DNA of 33,291 nt from Acidobacteriota bacterium (GCA_016201205.1 JACQDF010000198.1:1-33291), one strand, 5' to 3'. Positions 23,901-33,025 are shown, counted from the first letter of the stretch. Translations and numbers: made by a program. Notes: generated by a model not told the origin, from the letters alone.

Positions 23901-24373
23901 GGCGCCAGAAAGACCAGCGCATAGGGGTTGCGCTGGTTGAGCGGGAGATTGGTGATGCTGCGGTTTGCGATCACCTGACCGAGCGCCGCGCTCGAGGTTT
24001 CGAGCAACGGCGCCTCCGCGCGAATCTCCACCGTTTCGGTCACCGCGCCGATCTCCATCACGATCTCGATGCGCGCCGTCTGGTCCACCTGGAGCACGAT
24101 TCCGCTGCGATCCACTTTCTTGAATCCTGGCGATTCCACTACCACGGAATAAGGACCGGGAGGAAGGGAAGGCGCGAGAAATCTCCCGTCAGGACCTGTC
24201 TCCAGCCGGGTGGTGATATTCGTGGCTCTGTTGATCACCTGCACCCGCGAGCCGGAAATGACCGCGCCGCTCGAATCGCGCACACTTCCTTCGAGCGAGG
24301 CGGTGATCGTCTGCGCGGCGAGTGCGGGCGCAAAAATCAGAATTGCCGCAAGCGAGCACCTCATGGGACGCAT
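20924..24373 (-). CDS. TonB-dependent receptor, Oar-like, with carboxypeptidase-regulatory-like domain
   Basis: A 1,149-residue outer-membrane receptor. After a signal peptide (MRCSLAAILIFAPALAAQ) comes a carboxypeptidase-regulatory-like beta-sandwich (about 25-105, LEGSVRDSSGAVISGSRV), then the TonB plug (about 115-240, SITNLPLNQRNPYALVFLAPGV, FGRSSGGIINLVFKSGTNQLHG) and a large barrel. The end QVQFGLKVLF carries the C-terminal Phe signal. The start at 24373 is chosen because GGAGGG stands four bases upstream; ATGs at 24385 and 24364 fit less well. The architecture is typical of the many acidobacterial Oar-like receptors, which import oligosaccharides or other large ligands; substrate unknown. 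A CFKC motif lies in the barrel (22511-22522). It parallels the fragment at 1-216. Confidence 0.92.
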   Translation of the reverse strand: MRPMRCSLAAILIFAPALAAQTITASLEGSVRDSSGAVISGSRVQVINRATNITTRLETGPDGRFLAPSLPPGPYSVVVESPGFKKVDRSGIVLQVDQTARIEIVMEIGAVTETVEIRAEAPLLETSSAALGQVIANRSITNLPLNQRNPYALVFLAPGVIGNVAPQFNQANISINGGRPGANEILADGIPSSPPLVNPIQGFTVYPSVDSVQEFKVQTNSYSAEFGRSSGGIINLVFKSGTNQLHGSLFEFVRNSKLDANGFFANQRGLPLANFKRNQYGVSAGGPVWIPRLYHGRNRTFFFAAFEGLKERSQGNLTTTVPAELQRGGDFSQTLNANGAQIVIFDPVTTAAAGSGFVRQAFPANLIPVSRMDPVARNVVKYYPLPNRTGDRFTGANNLALPGTLPTDSNQFDIKGDENINERNRFFIRVSHRNFNQMLENRFPADIAVAQGGSYQPQIANNAAFDYTHNLRPTFLIDFRYGFGRTLLKFSPRSAGFDPTQLGMPGYIKANADGIYFPTFSPAGYLALGASSFFRRNAFETHNWSLNNSKVLTRQFLKFGFEARLVRVNNSEVTDAVGNFNFDRSLTQGPNPNQATATAGDGMASMLLGLGGGVMTKCFKCVSTQSTYWAWYVADDWKVSNKLTLNLGLRYELEIPRHERYNRINVFDPLAASPLAGPAGSPNLKGGLVFAGVSGVSAQQFEADRNNFAPRFGFAYQAFRNTVIRGGGGIFYAPSLRAAGGTVGNFGYRSDTQFIGSQNGVTPTNYLRNPFPDGLTPVVGNTQGLLTAAGSTISASLKGDSVVPYSENWSLNIQQQMRGNLLVEAGYVGSHGLHLTQTGEGTANLNQLTIQQLALGSQLQQPVRNPFFGIIPSGPLATATVPQSFLLRSFPQFTTVNPLYWTGASSIYHSLQIKVEKRFSSGLGLLVSYTDAKLIDDFSIISNLGRNANVQNINNRRAERSISANDISQRFVASFVYELPFGRGRRFGSGWNRIVDAFVGGWQMNGIVAFQKGPPLALTTTNTSNSGGNVLRPNSTGKSAKLEGPVESRLTQYFDKTAFALPAPFTFGSLGRTLPDARAPGLKNLDYSLFKNFSLREGLSLQFRAESFNLTNTPSFGEPNQNLSAVQFGQITGTSNAARQVQFGLKVLF

Positions 24374-24435
24374 TGGACCCTCCATGGTCCCCAATTCTAC
24401 CCTTCGATGAGCAGGCGTGGGGCGGAGCGCCGGCG

Positions 24436-25497
24436 CTATCGCCCGCCGGGCTTGTGTTGCAGCTCCACCGGAACCCGCTCGCGGTCGTGCCCTTCCACTT
24501 CGAGCGTCCAGGCCAAAGGCACTGTTTCCGGCGGATAGCACAGCCGGTCGTTGCAGGCCTGGTACTTCAGCGTCCCTTCGAGCTTCCATTCCCGGTTCGG
24601 CGAAAGGAGCGGCTTCACGTTCTTGTCCTCGCCTGCCGTCAGATCGCGCGTCAGCCGCAGCATGCCTTCATAGACCGGAACTTTCTCCTTGATCGCCTCG
24701 AGGTACAAAACCCGCGACCCGGGGTAGCTCACGGCGTGGGCGCGATAAGCGGGCGATTCCGCCATTTTCCAGTCCACCGCATGATAGCCCTCCACACCCG
24801 GCGCATACAGATGGAAGCCCTTGGGTATCTCGATTTCGACCGCCAGCAGGATGCGCTGTCCGGGCCGCACGATGGAGGTGCTGGCCGCCGTCACCAGCTT
24901 CACGTGCTTGGCCGCGGGCGCTGCTCGAGCCGCCGCCGGCGCCACCCCGTGCTCTTTCGCCAGCAGCCCCGCCAGCGTTTGCCGCTCCCGGTAATCCTCC
25001 TCGAAGTACTTGCTCTTCACCACGCCTTGCCCGCCGGCGACGATCGTCACGGGATGCGGGATGCCGTGGAAGGCACTGCTCGCAGGGACTGTTTCATTCA
25101 GCAGGCCGAACGCGAGGATCACCTTCGAGCCCGTGTCGCTCAACAGCGGATAGCGGATCTTGCGCCGCTCGGAAAAATTCTTGAGGATGGCTTCACTGTC
25201 GTAACTGACCGCTGCCAGCCCCAGCCCTTGCCGCCTCAGTTGGTCCAGGTTCTGATCCAGCTCGACGAGCTGGCTTTTGCAGTACGGTCACCAGTCCGCC
25301 GACCGGAAGAACACCAGCATCAATCCTTTCGGTCCTTTCAAAGACTCGAATGTCTGCTCGCGTCCGGTCTGATCCCGCAGGCTGAAGGCAGGCAGTTTGG
25401 CTCCGGCCTTGATTCCAGGATCGGCGGGAGTTTTCTGGGGGAGCGCCGGCCATGCGGACGCAAGACTGGCGTAAAGAAGCAACGCGATTCGCACCAC
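24436..25497 (-). CDS. Selenoprotein: exported redoxin (U-x-x-C) fused to DsbD-alpha-like domain
   Basis: One frame of 353 codons interrupted only by a TGA at 25290-25288. A signal peptide (RIALLLYASLASA) is followed by an AhpC/TSA redoxin (about 30-185: KAGAKLPAFSLRDQTG, GLMLVFFRSADW-TGA-PYCKSQL, AAVSYDSEAIL, YPLLSDTG). The UGA codes residue 70, where Cys homologues have W-C-P-Y-C, so it is read as selenocysteine (U70, C73). Residues about 215-353 are a DsbD-alpha-like domain ending in QACNDRLCYPPET, the C-x5-C disulfide pair of that fold. A perfect hairpin 21 nt after the UGA is the likely SECIS. Start is GTG at 25497 (second GTG at 25494), without a Shine-Dalgarno. It should reduce peroxides or protein disulfides in the periplasm. 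The alternative, a nonsense mutation, is unlikely because both halves remain fully conserved. Confidence 0.85.
25257..25273 (-). promoter_or_regulatory. Candidate bacterial SECIS hairpin
   Basis: In the mRNA, CCAGCUC-GUC-GAGCUGG forms a perfect 7-bp stem with a three-base loop that begins with G. The loop starts 22 nt after the UGA (21 nt between). Bacterial SECIS elements, as I recall, need a short apical loop with G at its first or second base, about 16-37 nt beyond the UGA, so this fits. SelB would bind it. It lies within the coding sequence and encodes QLVEL. Confidence 0.75.
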
Positions 25498-25531
25498 TAC
25501 AGTATGCCAGCACAGGCCGGGTCTATGCCGC

Positions 25532-27076
25532 CTACGGAGTCTGATGAGAGGATTTCAGTCTTGCGAGCGCCTGTTCGGCTCTCTGAAAGAAACGGGTCCT
25601 TTCTTCCTCGGAGGGAAACAGCAAGGGAGCCGTGCGGTAGTAACCGATCTCATCCTGCCAGCGCCTGGCCAGCGCCTGACGCGCCTCCGGGAGCGCCGGC
25701 TCGCCGGTCCAACCCAGATAGACAGGGTTGGTGTGCGCCTTGAGCAGGCCGGCATCTGCTCTGGCGGCGAGCCACAGCGGACGCTGGGAGGGTATCTTCG
25801 CCGCGACCTCGGCTCCCTTCGAGGAAGCGAGCACACGGCCGTTGGCGACCAGTTCGACGCTGTCCAGGACGCGGTGGAATTTCGCTCTCGCCCGCGCCGT
25901 CCCCGCCTCCTGGTTCACGTCGATCTCGATCATCGGCCCATTCGTCACCATCCCCTCGCCGTTGCGAATCCCGCGCGCCCAGGCTTCGTAAGCCGACTCA
26001 CCGGCGTTCGCCTTGATCAGAAGGCGCTCCGGCCCCAGCAGCGGAATCCACCGTGACCATTGCTCGGCCCGCGTGGACCTGTTCAGCGAAACCGGAAAAT
26101 CACTGCCCGCCACGCCCGTCACCTTGAAGCCCGCGTTCAGCAATTCATACCACTGCTCGGTCCTCAGACTCCCGAACTGGAAGACTTCGACAAAGTCGAT
26201 CGACCCCAGGGCCACATCCATCAGCAGCGCCGAGTGCTTCGTCGAGCCGTCGAAGTGCGCATAGCCGACCGTGGCGCCCAGCTTGCGCCCCATCCCGAAC
26301 AGAACAAAAGGATAGGGATATGTTTCCGGGCCGTTGGCGTACATTGTCCCCAGGCTCAACGGCCGGATCAGCTCGCGGCCGCCCAGCAGGTTGACATGAC
26401 CGAAGAATTCCGATCGCGATTCGTGTCCCGGCCGAATCGAGCGGCCCGGGATTCGCGCCTCGGCTTTGGGCCCGAACCCGTACTGCGCCGCCGCGTCCAT
26501 CTGCCGCTGAAGCTGAAGGAAGTTGGCAACTGACAGATCCTCCGCGTCCATCCATTTCAGGAAAAGGGCGTCGTCCTCCGGCGCCCGCACCAGGTGAATG
26601 TGATCATCGCCGCTCAGCCACGAGGCGCTTTCAGCGCCGGCCCAGTTCTCCATCCGCAGCGTCACAGTCTCGGTCGCGCCCGCGTTCAGCTCGAATTCCA
26701 CCGAAACCGGTTTGAAAAACAGGCCCCGGTAGGCCTCGATACGGTACTTCCCGGCCGGCAGATCGAAGCCCGCGGCGCCCTTGAGCAGAAAGAAATGCGA
26801 GATGTTGTTGCAGGTGACTTCGAGCGTCGCCGGATCGTTGCTCCGCCGCCACAGCCGCTCCCGGTAGAACAAGTCAACGCGAAGCGGCAGCAGCGCGTCG
26901 ACCGGACTCAGCCGGAACGGCCGTCCGTCTTTGTAGAGATAGACGCGCGCCGGCATGCGCGGCTCGGTCTGAATCTCCAGCCGGGCCGCGATTTCGCGCA
27001 AGCCGGATTCGCGAAACTGCGCCCAGGCAAGCGCGACGAGAAAAGCGGGAACAAGAACGGTACGCGAGAGTCGCAT
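25532..27076 (-). CDS. CehA/McbA-like metallohydrolase, exported
   Basis: A 514-residue protein with a signal peptide (MRLSRTVLVPAFLVALAWAQ), an N-terminal beta-rich region (about 30-150, LPAGKYRIEAYRGLFFKPVSV) and a PHP-like catalytic region. The metal motif is WLSGDDHIHL (the HxH equivalent of WYRGDLHVH in CehA/McbA proteins); later landmarks are ATVGYAHFDG, VEVFQFG, KVTGVAGSDFP and GMVTNGPMIEI. CehA/McbA members include carbaryl hydrolase-like enzymes, but most are unassigned, and the substrate here is unknown. It lies 34 bases upstream of the selenoprotein gene on the same strand, so they may share a transcript; the functional link is unclear. It is divergent from the ABC operon across a 102-base gap. 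Confidence 0.82.
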   Translation of the reverse strand: MRLSRTVLVPAFLVALAWAQFRESGLREIAARLEIQTEPRMPARVYLYKDGRPFRLSPVDALLPLRVDLFYRERLWRRSNDPATLEVTCNNISHFFLLKGAAGFDLPAGKYRIEAYRGLFFKPVSVEFELNAGATETVTLRMENWAGAESASWLSGDDHIHLVRAPEDDALFLKWMDAEDLSVANFLQLQRQMDAAAQYGFGPKAEARIPGRSIRPGHESRSEFFGHVNLLGGRELIRPLSLGTMYANGPETYPYPFVLFGMGRKLGATVGYAHFDGSTKHSALLMDVALGSIDFVEVFQFGSLRTEQWYELLNAGFKVTGVAGSDFPVSLNRSTRAEQWSRWIPLLGPERLLIKANAGESAYEAWARGIRNGEGMVTNGPMIEIDVNQEAGTARARAKFHRVLDSVELVANGRVLASSKGAEVAAKIPSQRPLWLAARADAGLLKAHTNPVYLGWTGEPALPEARQALARRWQDEIGYYRTAPLLFPSEEERTRFFQRAEQALARLKSSHQTP

Positions 27077-27138
27077 CGGGGCGATTTCGATGAGTCAAGC
27101 GTATCACGGTTCGAGGGCGACCTTGCTCCAGCGCCGCG

Positions 27139-27144
27139 TACAAT
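27139..27144 (+). promoter_or_regulatory. Candidate -10 box for the ABC-LolA-barrel operon
   Basis: TACAAT stands about 35 nt ahead of the ATG at 27179 in the divergent gap. No -35 is evident at the right distance. It includes an in-frame ATG (27143), which argues that the real start is further down. Weak evidence. Confidence 0.3.
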
Positions 27145-27178
27145 GGAAGTTGAACCGCTCCTCAGTCTTGCCGGCGTG

Positions 27179-27849
<671 letters not shown>

Positions 27850-27853
<4 letters not shown>

Positions 27854-30399
27854 CGCTGCTCAAGCTGCTCACCTGGCCCTACGTTCGCAAGCACCTGCTG
27901 CGCACCTGGCTCACGGTCGCGGGAATCGCCTTGGGCGTCGTTGTTTTCGCCGGCATGCACACGGCCAACGACACCGTCCTGTACGGTTTCCAGAAGACCG
28001 TCGATCGCATCGCGGGAAAAGCGCAGCTCGAGGTGTCTTCCGGTGAAACCGGCTTTCCCGAGGAGGTGCTCGAGAAGGTCCAGGCGCTGGCGGAAGTGGA
28101 CGTCGCCGTCCCGGTCATCGAAGCGACCGTCAGCGCGGGAAGACAGGGCAACCTGCTTCTGCTCGCCGTCGACATGACCGGCGACCGCAGCCTGCGCGAG
28201 TACGACTTCGAAGAGGGCGAGGAGGCTGTCCTCGAGGATCCGCTTGTTTTTCTGGCGCAACCCGATTCGCTCATCGTGACGCGCGATTTCGCCGCCAGGA
28301 ACAATCTCGCCGCCGGGGGTAAGCTGGCGCTCGATACGATGGAAGGCCGCAGGCACTTTACCGTTCGCGGCATTATGAAGCCGGGCGGGCTGGCCAGCGC
28401 GTTCGGCGGCAGTCTCGCCGTCATGGACATCTACGCGGCGCAGAAAGTTCTGGGTCGCGGCCGCAGGTTCGACCGCATCGACCTGACCGTGAAGCCGGGC
28501 GTCCCCGTCGATCAGGGCAGAGCAGCCATCCAGAAAGCGCTGGGCAGCGGATATCAGGTCGAGCGGCCCGCTTCTCGAGGCAAGCAGTTTGAATCCATCG
28601 CCCGCATCTTCGCCATCGGAGCGACGTTGAACGGCATGTTCGCGCTGCTGATCGGCCTGTTCATCATCTACAACACGTTCTCGGTCGCCGTGGCGCAGCG
28701 CCGCTCAGAGATCGGCGTTCTTCGAGCGCTGGGCGCGACACAGGGTCAGATCCGCCGCCTGTTTCTGCTCGAGAGCGCCGTGCTGGGGCTGGCGGGAAGC
28801 GGTCTCGGCATTCTGCTCGGCCTGTTGATGGCCCGAGCCATGGCCGGCTACCTCAGCGATTACTTCGGCGAGGTCTACGGCATCGCCCAACGCACCGAAG
28901 CAGTGGCAGCCGACCCGGCGCTGCTCGCCTTTTCAGTCCTGGCGGGCGTTCTCGCGAGCATGCTGGCGGCATGGATTCCCGCCCGGCAGGCCGCTCAGGT
29001 GGATCCGGTCCGGGCGCTGCACAAGAGCGCCCACGAAACTTTTTCTTCACGCGAGAGCCGGATGCGGCTGGCGTGGGCCGCGATTTTTCTCGCCGTCGCC
29101 CTGGCCATGGTGGCGGCGGGCGGCCATACCGGCCTCCGTCTCTATGTCGGATACCTGAGCGTGGTCATCGCCGCGGTTCTGCTGACGCCGGCCATGGTTC
29201 GCGCACTGATCCGCGTTCTCCGCTCCGTGCTCCAGGCCATCCTGCCGGTCGAGGGAGCGCTGGCGGCGGACAGCCTCTTGCAGTCTCCCCGGCGCACCTC
29301 GGCCACGGTTGCCGCTGTCATGCTGTCGCTCTCCCTCGTGGTTGGCCTTGGCGGCATCTCGGCGGCCAGCTACGATTCGATTTTCGAATGGATGTCGAAC
29401 GTGCTGAACCCGGATCTATTCGTCGGCACTTCCGAGCAGATCGCGGAGCGCAGCTACCGCTTCCCTCCCGCCTTGGGTGAGACCATTCGTCAAATGGATT
29501 TTGTGGACCAGGTACAAATGGTGCGCACCGTGCGCGTCCTGTACCGGCAAACACCCGTGATGCTGGTGGCGACCGATCTCAAGAGCTTGTCGGAAAGGGT
29601 GCGTCCCAAGGTGGTTGCCGGCGACGCAAGAACCATGTTCGTGGAAGCGGCTCAGGGCAAAGGAGTCGTGCTCGCCGACAACCTCGCCTTAATGCAGCGG
29701 CTGAAACTGGGCGACGTCATCGAGATCCCGTCCCCGGGCGGTGTCTTGCGGCTGGCCGTCCTCGGCATCACCATCGACTACTCGGATCAGGCCGGCGCGG
29801 TGCTCATGGACCGCTCGCTTTTTCTCCGGAATTGGAACGACGATTCCGTGAACCTGTTCCGCGTCTATCTGAAAAGAGGCGTCAAGCCGGAGGAGGCCAG
29901 GCAGCGGATTCTCGAACGGCTCGGACCGCACAGCCGCCTGTTCGTGATGACCAATCAGGAGCTGCGCAAATACGTCATGAAGGTGACCGACCAGTGGTTC
30001 GGTTTGACTTACTTGCAGATTTTCGTCGCCGTGCTGATTGCGATTCTGGGAATCGTCAACAGCCTGACGGTGTCGATCACGGACCGCAGGCGCGAGCTTG
30101 GCGTGTTGCGGGCCGTCGGCGGGCTCAGAAGGCAGGTGCGGCAGGCGGTCTGGATGGAGGCGGCCGGGATCGGGGCAGTGAGCATCGTGCTGGGGCTGGC
30201 CCTGGGCGCGGTGGTCCTGTACTACTACCTCGGCGTGGTTGGCGGGGACCTGGTTGGGATTCGCCTCGAATACCGGTATCCGGCCGGCATGGCGCTTCTG
30301 CTCGTGCCCACGATGCTTCTGGTGGCGCTGATCGCGGCGCTGGGTCCGGCCGAAGCGGCGGTTCGCGCATCCCTGGTGGAAGCGCTCGAATATGAATAG
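27850..30399 (+). CDS. FtsX-type ABC permease with two FtsX domains
   Basis: An 849-residue inner-membrane protein. An N-terminal TM (about 17-36, LTVAGIALGVVVFAGMH) leads into a first large periplasmic domain (about 40-255), then an FtsX block (about 265-400, RSEIGVLRALGATQGQIRRLFLLESAVLGLAG), a middle membrane region (about 415-480), a second periplasmic domain (about 530-720) and a second FtsX block (about 725-845, RRRELGVLRAVGGLRRQVRQAVWMEAAGIGAVS). It thus resembles LolC and LolE joined in one chain. With the ATPase it forms a mechanotransmission-type extractor. The start is set by the ATGA overlap with the ATPase, and the stop overlaps the LolA-like gene by 8 bases. Confidence 0.92.
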
Positions 30400-31138
30400 C
30401 CTTGTACTGTTGCTGATGGTGTGCGGCGTCCGGGCCGAGGACGGCCGTCAGATCATGCGCGAGGTGCAGAACCGCACCAAGGCGAATTCCCAGCGTTACG
30501 AAGGCACGCTCAAAGTCATCGACGGAAAGAACCGGATCAGCGAAAAGCGCTGGACCTATGAGCGCATCGGCTCGGCGGGCGACAGCAAAGTAGTGTTGCG
30601 CTTCCTCGCTCCGGCGGAAGTCAAGGGAGTGGCGCTGCTGGTGGTGAATCATCCGGATCGCGCCTCCGACCAATGGATGTGGACGCCGGCTTTGCAGCGC
30701 GACCGCCGCATCGCCTTGCAGGACCGCTCGACGCGCTTCTTCGGAACCGACTTCAGCTTCGAGGATCTCGAAGAGCGCGACGCCGATCAGTTCGACTACA
30801 GAGTCCTGGCCGAGGAGAACGTCAACGGCGCCGCCTGCTGGAAGATCGAAGGGCGGCCGAAGAAAACGCGATCCTCGCAGTACACCCACTCGTACCTGTG
30901 GATCGAAAAGGAGCGCTACGCCGTCATCGCAATCGACGCCTGGCACAACGAGCGGCTCGTACGCCGCATCCATTACGGCGACTACAGAAGAGTGAGCAAC
31001 ATCTGGACGCCGCTCACCCTCGAAGTCGAGGACATGGGCCGCAAGAGCAAGACCGTGCTCAAGACGGAGAAGCTCGAATACAACGTTCCGGTGAAAGAAG
31101 AAGCGTTTACTTTGCAGGCGCTGCGACGCGAATCATGA
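30392..31138 (+). CDS. LolA-like outer-membrane lipoprotein-sorting protein
   Basis: A 248-residue periplasmic protein of the 'outer membrane lipoprotein-sorting protein' family, a LolA-like half-barrel. The signal peptide is MNSLVLLLMVCGVRA. Visible landmarks are RQIMREVQNRTKANSQ, LRFLAPAEVKGVALLVV, DQWMWTPALQRDRRIA, FFGTDFSFEDLEERD, YTHSYLWIEKERYAV and NIWTPLTLEVEDM. These proteins carry a lipidated protein or lipid across the periplasm inside a hydrophobic cavity. Encoded between an FtsX permease and a barrel, and overlapping both genes (8 and 4 bases), it is the natural periplasmic shuttle of the system. Confidence 0.9.
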   Translation: MNSLVLLLMVCGVRAEDGRQIMREVQNRTKANSQRYEGTLKVIDGKNRISEKRWTYERIGSAGDSKVVLRFLAPAEVKGVALLVVNHPDRASDQWMWTPALQRDRRIALQDRSTRFFGTDFSFEDLEERDADQFDYRVLAEENVNGAACWKIEGRPKKTRSSQYTHSYLWIEKERYAVIAIDAWHNERLVRRIHYGDYRRVSNIWTPLTLEVEDMGRKSKTVLKTEKLEYNVPVKEEAFTLQALRRES

Positions 31139-32346
31139 AGTGGCTCGCCGGGTATGTGCTCCTGCTGCCGCTGTGGGGGCAGAATTTTTCGCACCGCGGA
31201 TACCTGGAAACGCGGGGCTACTTTTTTCCGCAAGCGACGCCCGGCGACAGCAGCCATGCCATCGGCGAGGCGATTCTGCGTTGGGAAGCGTTCTACAAGG
31301 CCGGCGGCAACTGGAGATTTTCCGGCGGCTTGGATACACGCACGGATACGCACCGCCAGGTGGAACGTGAGGCGCGCCTGGATTGGCAGGATCGCAGCCT
31401 CGAGCGCCCCGCGTTTTCCCTGCGCCGCTTCAGCGCCGCTTACCACAAAGGCCGCTTCACGGCGGAATTCGGCAAGCAGTTTATCCGCTGGGGTAAGGCC
31501 GACATCCTGAATCCCACCGACCGGTTCGCTCCCAAAGACTTTCTCGAAGTGATCAACCATGATTTTCTGGGCGTGCTGGCCGCGCGGGCCGCCTATGGAA
31601 CCTCCAGCGACTCGTTTGAGCTGGTCTACACGCCCCGCTTCACGCCCAGCCGCGCGCCGCTGTTCAGCCAGCGCTGGGTCATTCTTCCGCCACAATCGGG
31701 CGTCGTGAGGTTGCTCGACGCCGGATCGCGCTTTCCGGGCGCGGGCCAGTTTGGCGCGCGCTGGAACCACGTCGGCAAGGGCTGCGAATTTTCGGCGTCG
31801 TTCTTCGAGGGCTTCAACCATCTGCCGTCGCTCGATCTTGCGATCAGGATTGCCGCCGTCGAGTTCGCCCGCGTCTACCCGCGCTTGCGCTTTTACGGGG
31901 CCGATGCAGCCGTTCCACTCAAGTGGTTCACGGTGAAAAGCGAGGCGGGCTACTACACTTCCTCCGACCGGCGCGCGGACGAGTTCCTGCTGTACGTGAT
32001 CCAGCTCGAGCGCCAGCAGGGCGAGTGGGCGTTTGTCGGCGGCTATGCGGGCGAGTTCGTCAGCAAGCAGCGCAACCCGTTCATGTTCGCGCCCGACCGC
32101 GGCATTGCCAGGACCTTCCTTGGCCGCATCGGATACACCATCGACGCCAATCGCAGCGTCGCCGTCGAGACAGCCCTGCGGCAGAACGGTCGTGGCGCGT
32201 ATGTCAAGGGCGAGTATTCGCGCGCCTATGGTTCCCATTGGCGCGCCAGCGCGGGGTTTGTTCTGATGCGCGGCCGGCGGGACGATTTCCTGGGGCAGTA
32301 CAGCCGCAATTCGCACCTGCTGCTGACCCTGCGCTACAGCTTCTGA
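31135..32346 (+). CDS. Outer-membrane beta-barrel protein (DUF1302-like)
   Basis: A 403-residue barrel with signal peptide MKWLAGYVLLLPLWGQ. Strand-like alternation runs throughout, with FGKQFIRWGKADILNPTDRFAPKD near residue 115, a pattern I associate with DUF1302-type barrels (GRQ-x-WG-x...NP-x-D). It ends in LLLTLRYSF, with a terminal Phe for BAM recognition. The start is fixed by the ATGA overlap with the LolA-like gene. DUF1302-type barrels often sit with RND-family exporters and DUF1329 LolB-like partners; here an ABC extractor replaces the RND pump (comparison from memory). Likely the outer-membrane exit of the route. Confidence 0.82.
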   Translation: MKWLAGYVLLLPLWGQNFSHRGYLETRGYFFPQATPGDSSHAIGEAILRWEAFYKAGGNWRFSGGLDTRTDTHRQVEREARLDWQDRSLERPAFSLRRFSAAYHKGRFTAEFGKQFIRWGKADILNPTDRFAPKDFLEVINHDFLGVLAARAAYGTSSDSFELVYTPRFTPSRAPLFSQRWVILPPQSGVVRLLDAGSRFPGAGQFGARWNHVGKGCEFSASFFEGFNHLPSLDLAIRIAAVEFARVYPRLRFYGADAAVPLKWFTVKSEAGYYTSSDRRADEFLLYVIQLERQQGEWAFVGGYAGEFVSKQRNPFMFAPDRGIARTFLGRIGYTIDANRSVAVETALRQNGRGAYVKGEYSRAYGSHWRASAGFVLMRGRRDDFLGQYSRNSHLLLTLRYSF

Positions 32347-32359
32347 GCGCCGGAGACTG

Positions 32360-33019
32360 CTACTGCCTGGGGAACTTCCCCAGCAGCCCCAGCAGCTTCT
32401 GCGCTGCCTTGGGAGCGGTCACATTGCCCTTCACAATCGCCTTGTTGTCCAGGTCCTTCCGGTACATGCCTTGGATGGCGGTGTGGTCCGGCCGCAGCGT
32501 GGCGCCTTGCAGGGAGATGCCGGCGAAGACGCCGCGGGCGCGCGACCAGGTCAGAATCTCGGCGCGCATCCTGGCGTCGGTCTCCGCGGAGATCGTGCGG
32601 CCGACAGGCCCGGCGGCAGCCGATGCATCACCGCCCACCGTGAACTTGCTGCCCAGCAGCTTATCCACCCCCCGCTCGTTCATCACCAGCATCACGACAT
32701 CCGTCTCCGAGCCGCCAATCTGCAACCCGAAGCTTCCGCCTTCCACGCGCACGGCTCCGGGCGCCGACCACACGCCGTTCGGCTTGCGGCAAAACACGAA
32801 TCCGCGCCCGTACTTGCCGCCAAAGATGAACGCGCCTTTCTTCACCCCCGGAACGATCACTGCGCAGGCCGACTTGCGCAGCAGCTCCTCGGGAATGGAA
32901 TTGTCCTTGGCGCCCATGATTTCTTCAAACATGATGGTGGCCGCTTCCAGGCGCTTGTCTTCACCGATGCCGGCCGACAGAGCAGCGGCGAACAGAGGCA
33001 ACAGAAACAAAATCCCCAT
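32360..33019 (-). CDS. Lipid-binding SYLF-domain protein (Ysc84-like)
   Basis: A 219-residue exported protein: signal peptide MGILFLLPLFAAALSAG, then a SYLF domain over nearly the whole length. Landmarks are SIPEELLRKSACAVIVPGVKKGAFIFGGKYGRG, GSFGLQIGGSETDVVMLVMN, LLGSKFTVGGDASAAAGPVGR and a C-terminal GVFAGISLQGATLRPD. SYLF domains bind phosphoinositides in eukaryotes; the bacterial role is unsettled, probably periplasmic lipid binding. It converges on the barrel gene across 13 bases. There is no Shine-Dalgarno; TATGAT is 6 nt before the ATG. Its location beside a lipid-transport operon is suggestive but on the opposite strand. Confidence 0.9.
   Translation of the reverse strand: MGILFLLPLFAAALSAGIGEDKRLEAATIMFEEIMGAKDNSIPEELLRKSACAVIVPGVKKGAFIFGGKYGRGFVFCRKPNGVWSAPGAVRVEGGSFGLQIGGSETDVVMLVMNERGVDKLLGSKFTVGGDASAAAGPVGRTISAETDARMRAEILTWSRARGVFAGISLQGATLRPDHTAIQGMYRKDLDNKAIVKGNVTAPKAAQKLLGLLGKFPRQ
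32367..32383. other. Perfect 17-bp palindrome between convergent genes
   Basis: CTGGGGAA and TTCCCCAG flank a single C, a perfect 8-bp inverted repeat at the 3' end of the SYLF coding sequence, just past the barrel gene stop. It could help terminate transcription from both sides, but there is no T-run and the loop is too short for a normal hairpin. Possibly only codon-driven (LGKFPRQ). Confidence 0.2.
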
Positions 33020-33025
33020 ACTTTG

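Noticed and set aside
24426-24437. Palindrome AGCGCCGGCGCT after the selenoprotein gene as a terminator
   Set aside because: It has no loop and no T-run, and such GC palindromes are common in this composition.
25288-25290. Reading the TGA as a nonsense mutation (pseudogene) or as the boundary of two genes
   Set aside because: Both halves are undamaged and in the same frame, the UGA is exactly at a redox cysteine position and a SECIS-like hairpin follows; no ribosome-binding site supports a second start nearby.
26594-27178. Upstream extension of the ABC ATPase frame
   Set aside because: It runs antisense through the CehA/McbA-like gene; the canonical ATPase N-terminus begins at 27179.
30982-32316. 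Long minus-strand open frame opposite the barrel gene
   Set aside because: The plus-strand product has a signal peptide, barrel pattern and terminal Phe; the antisense product has none.
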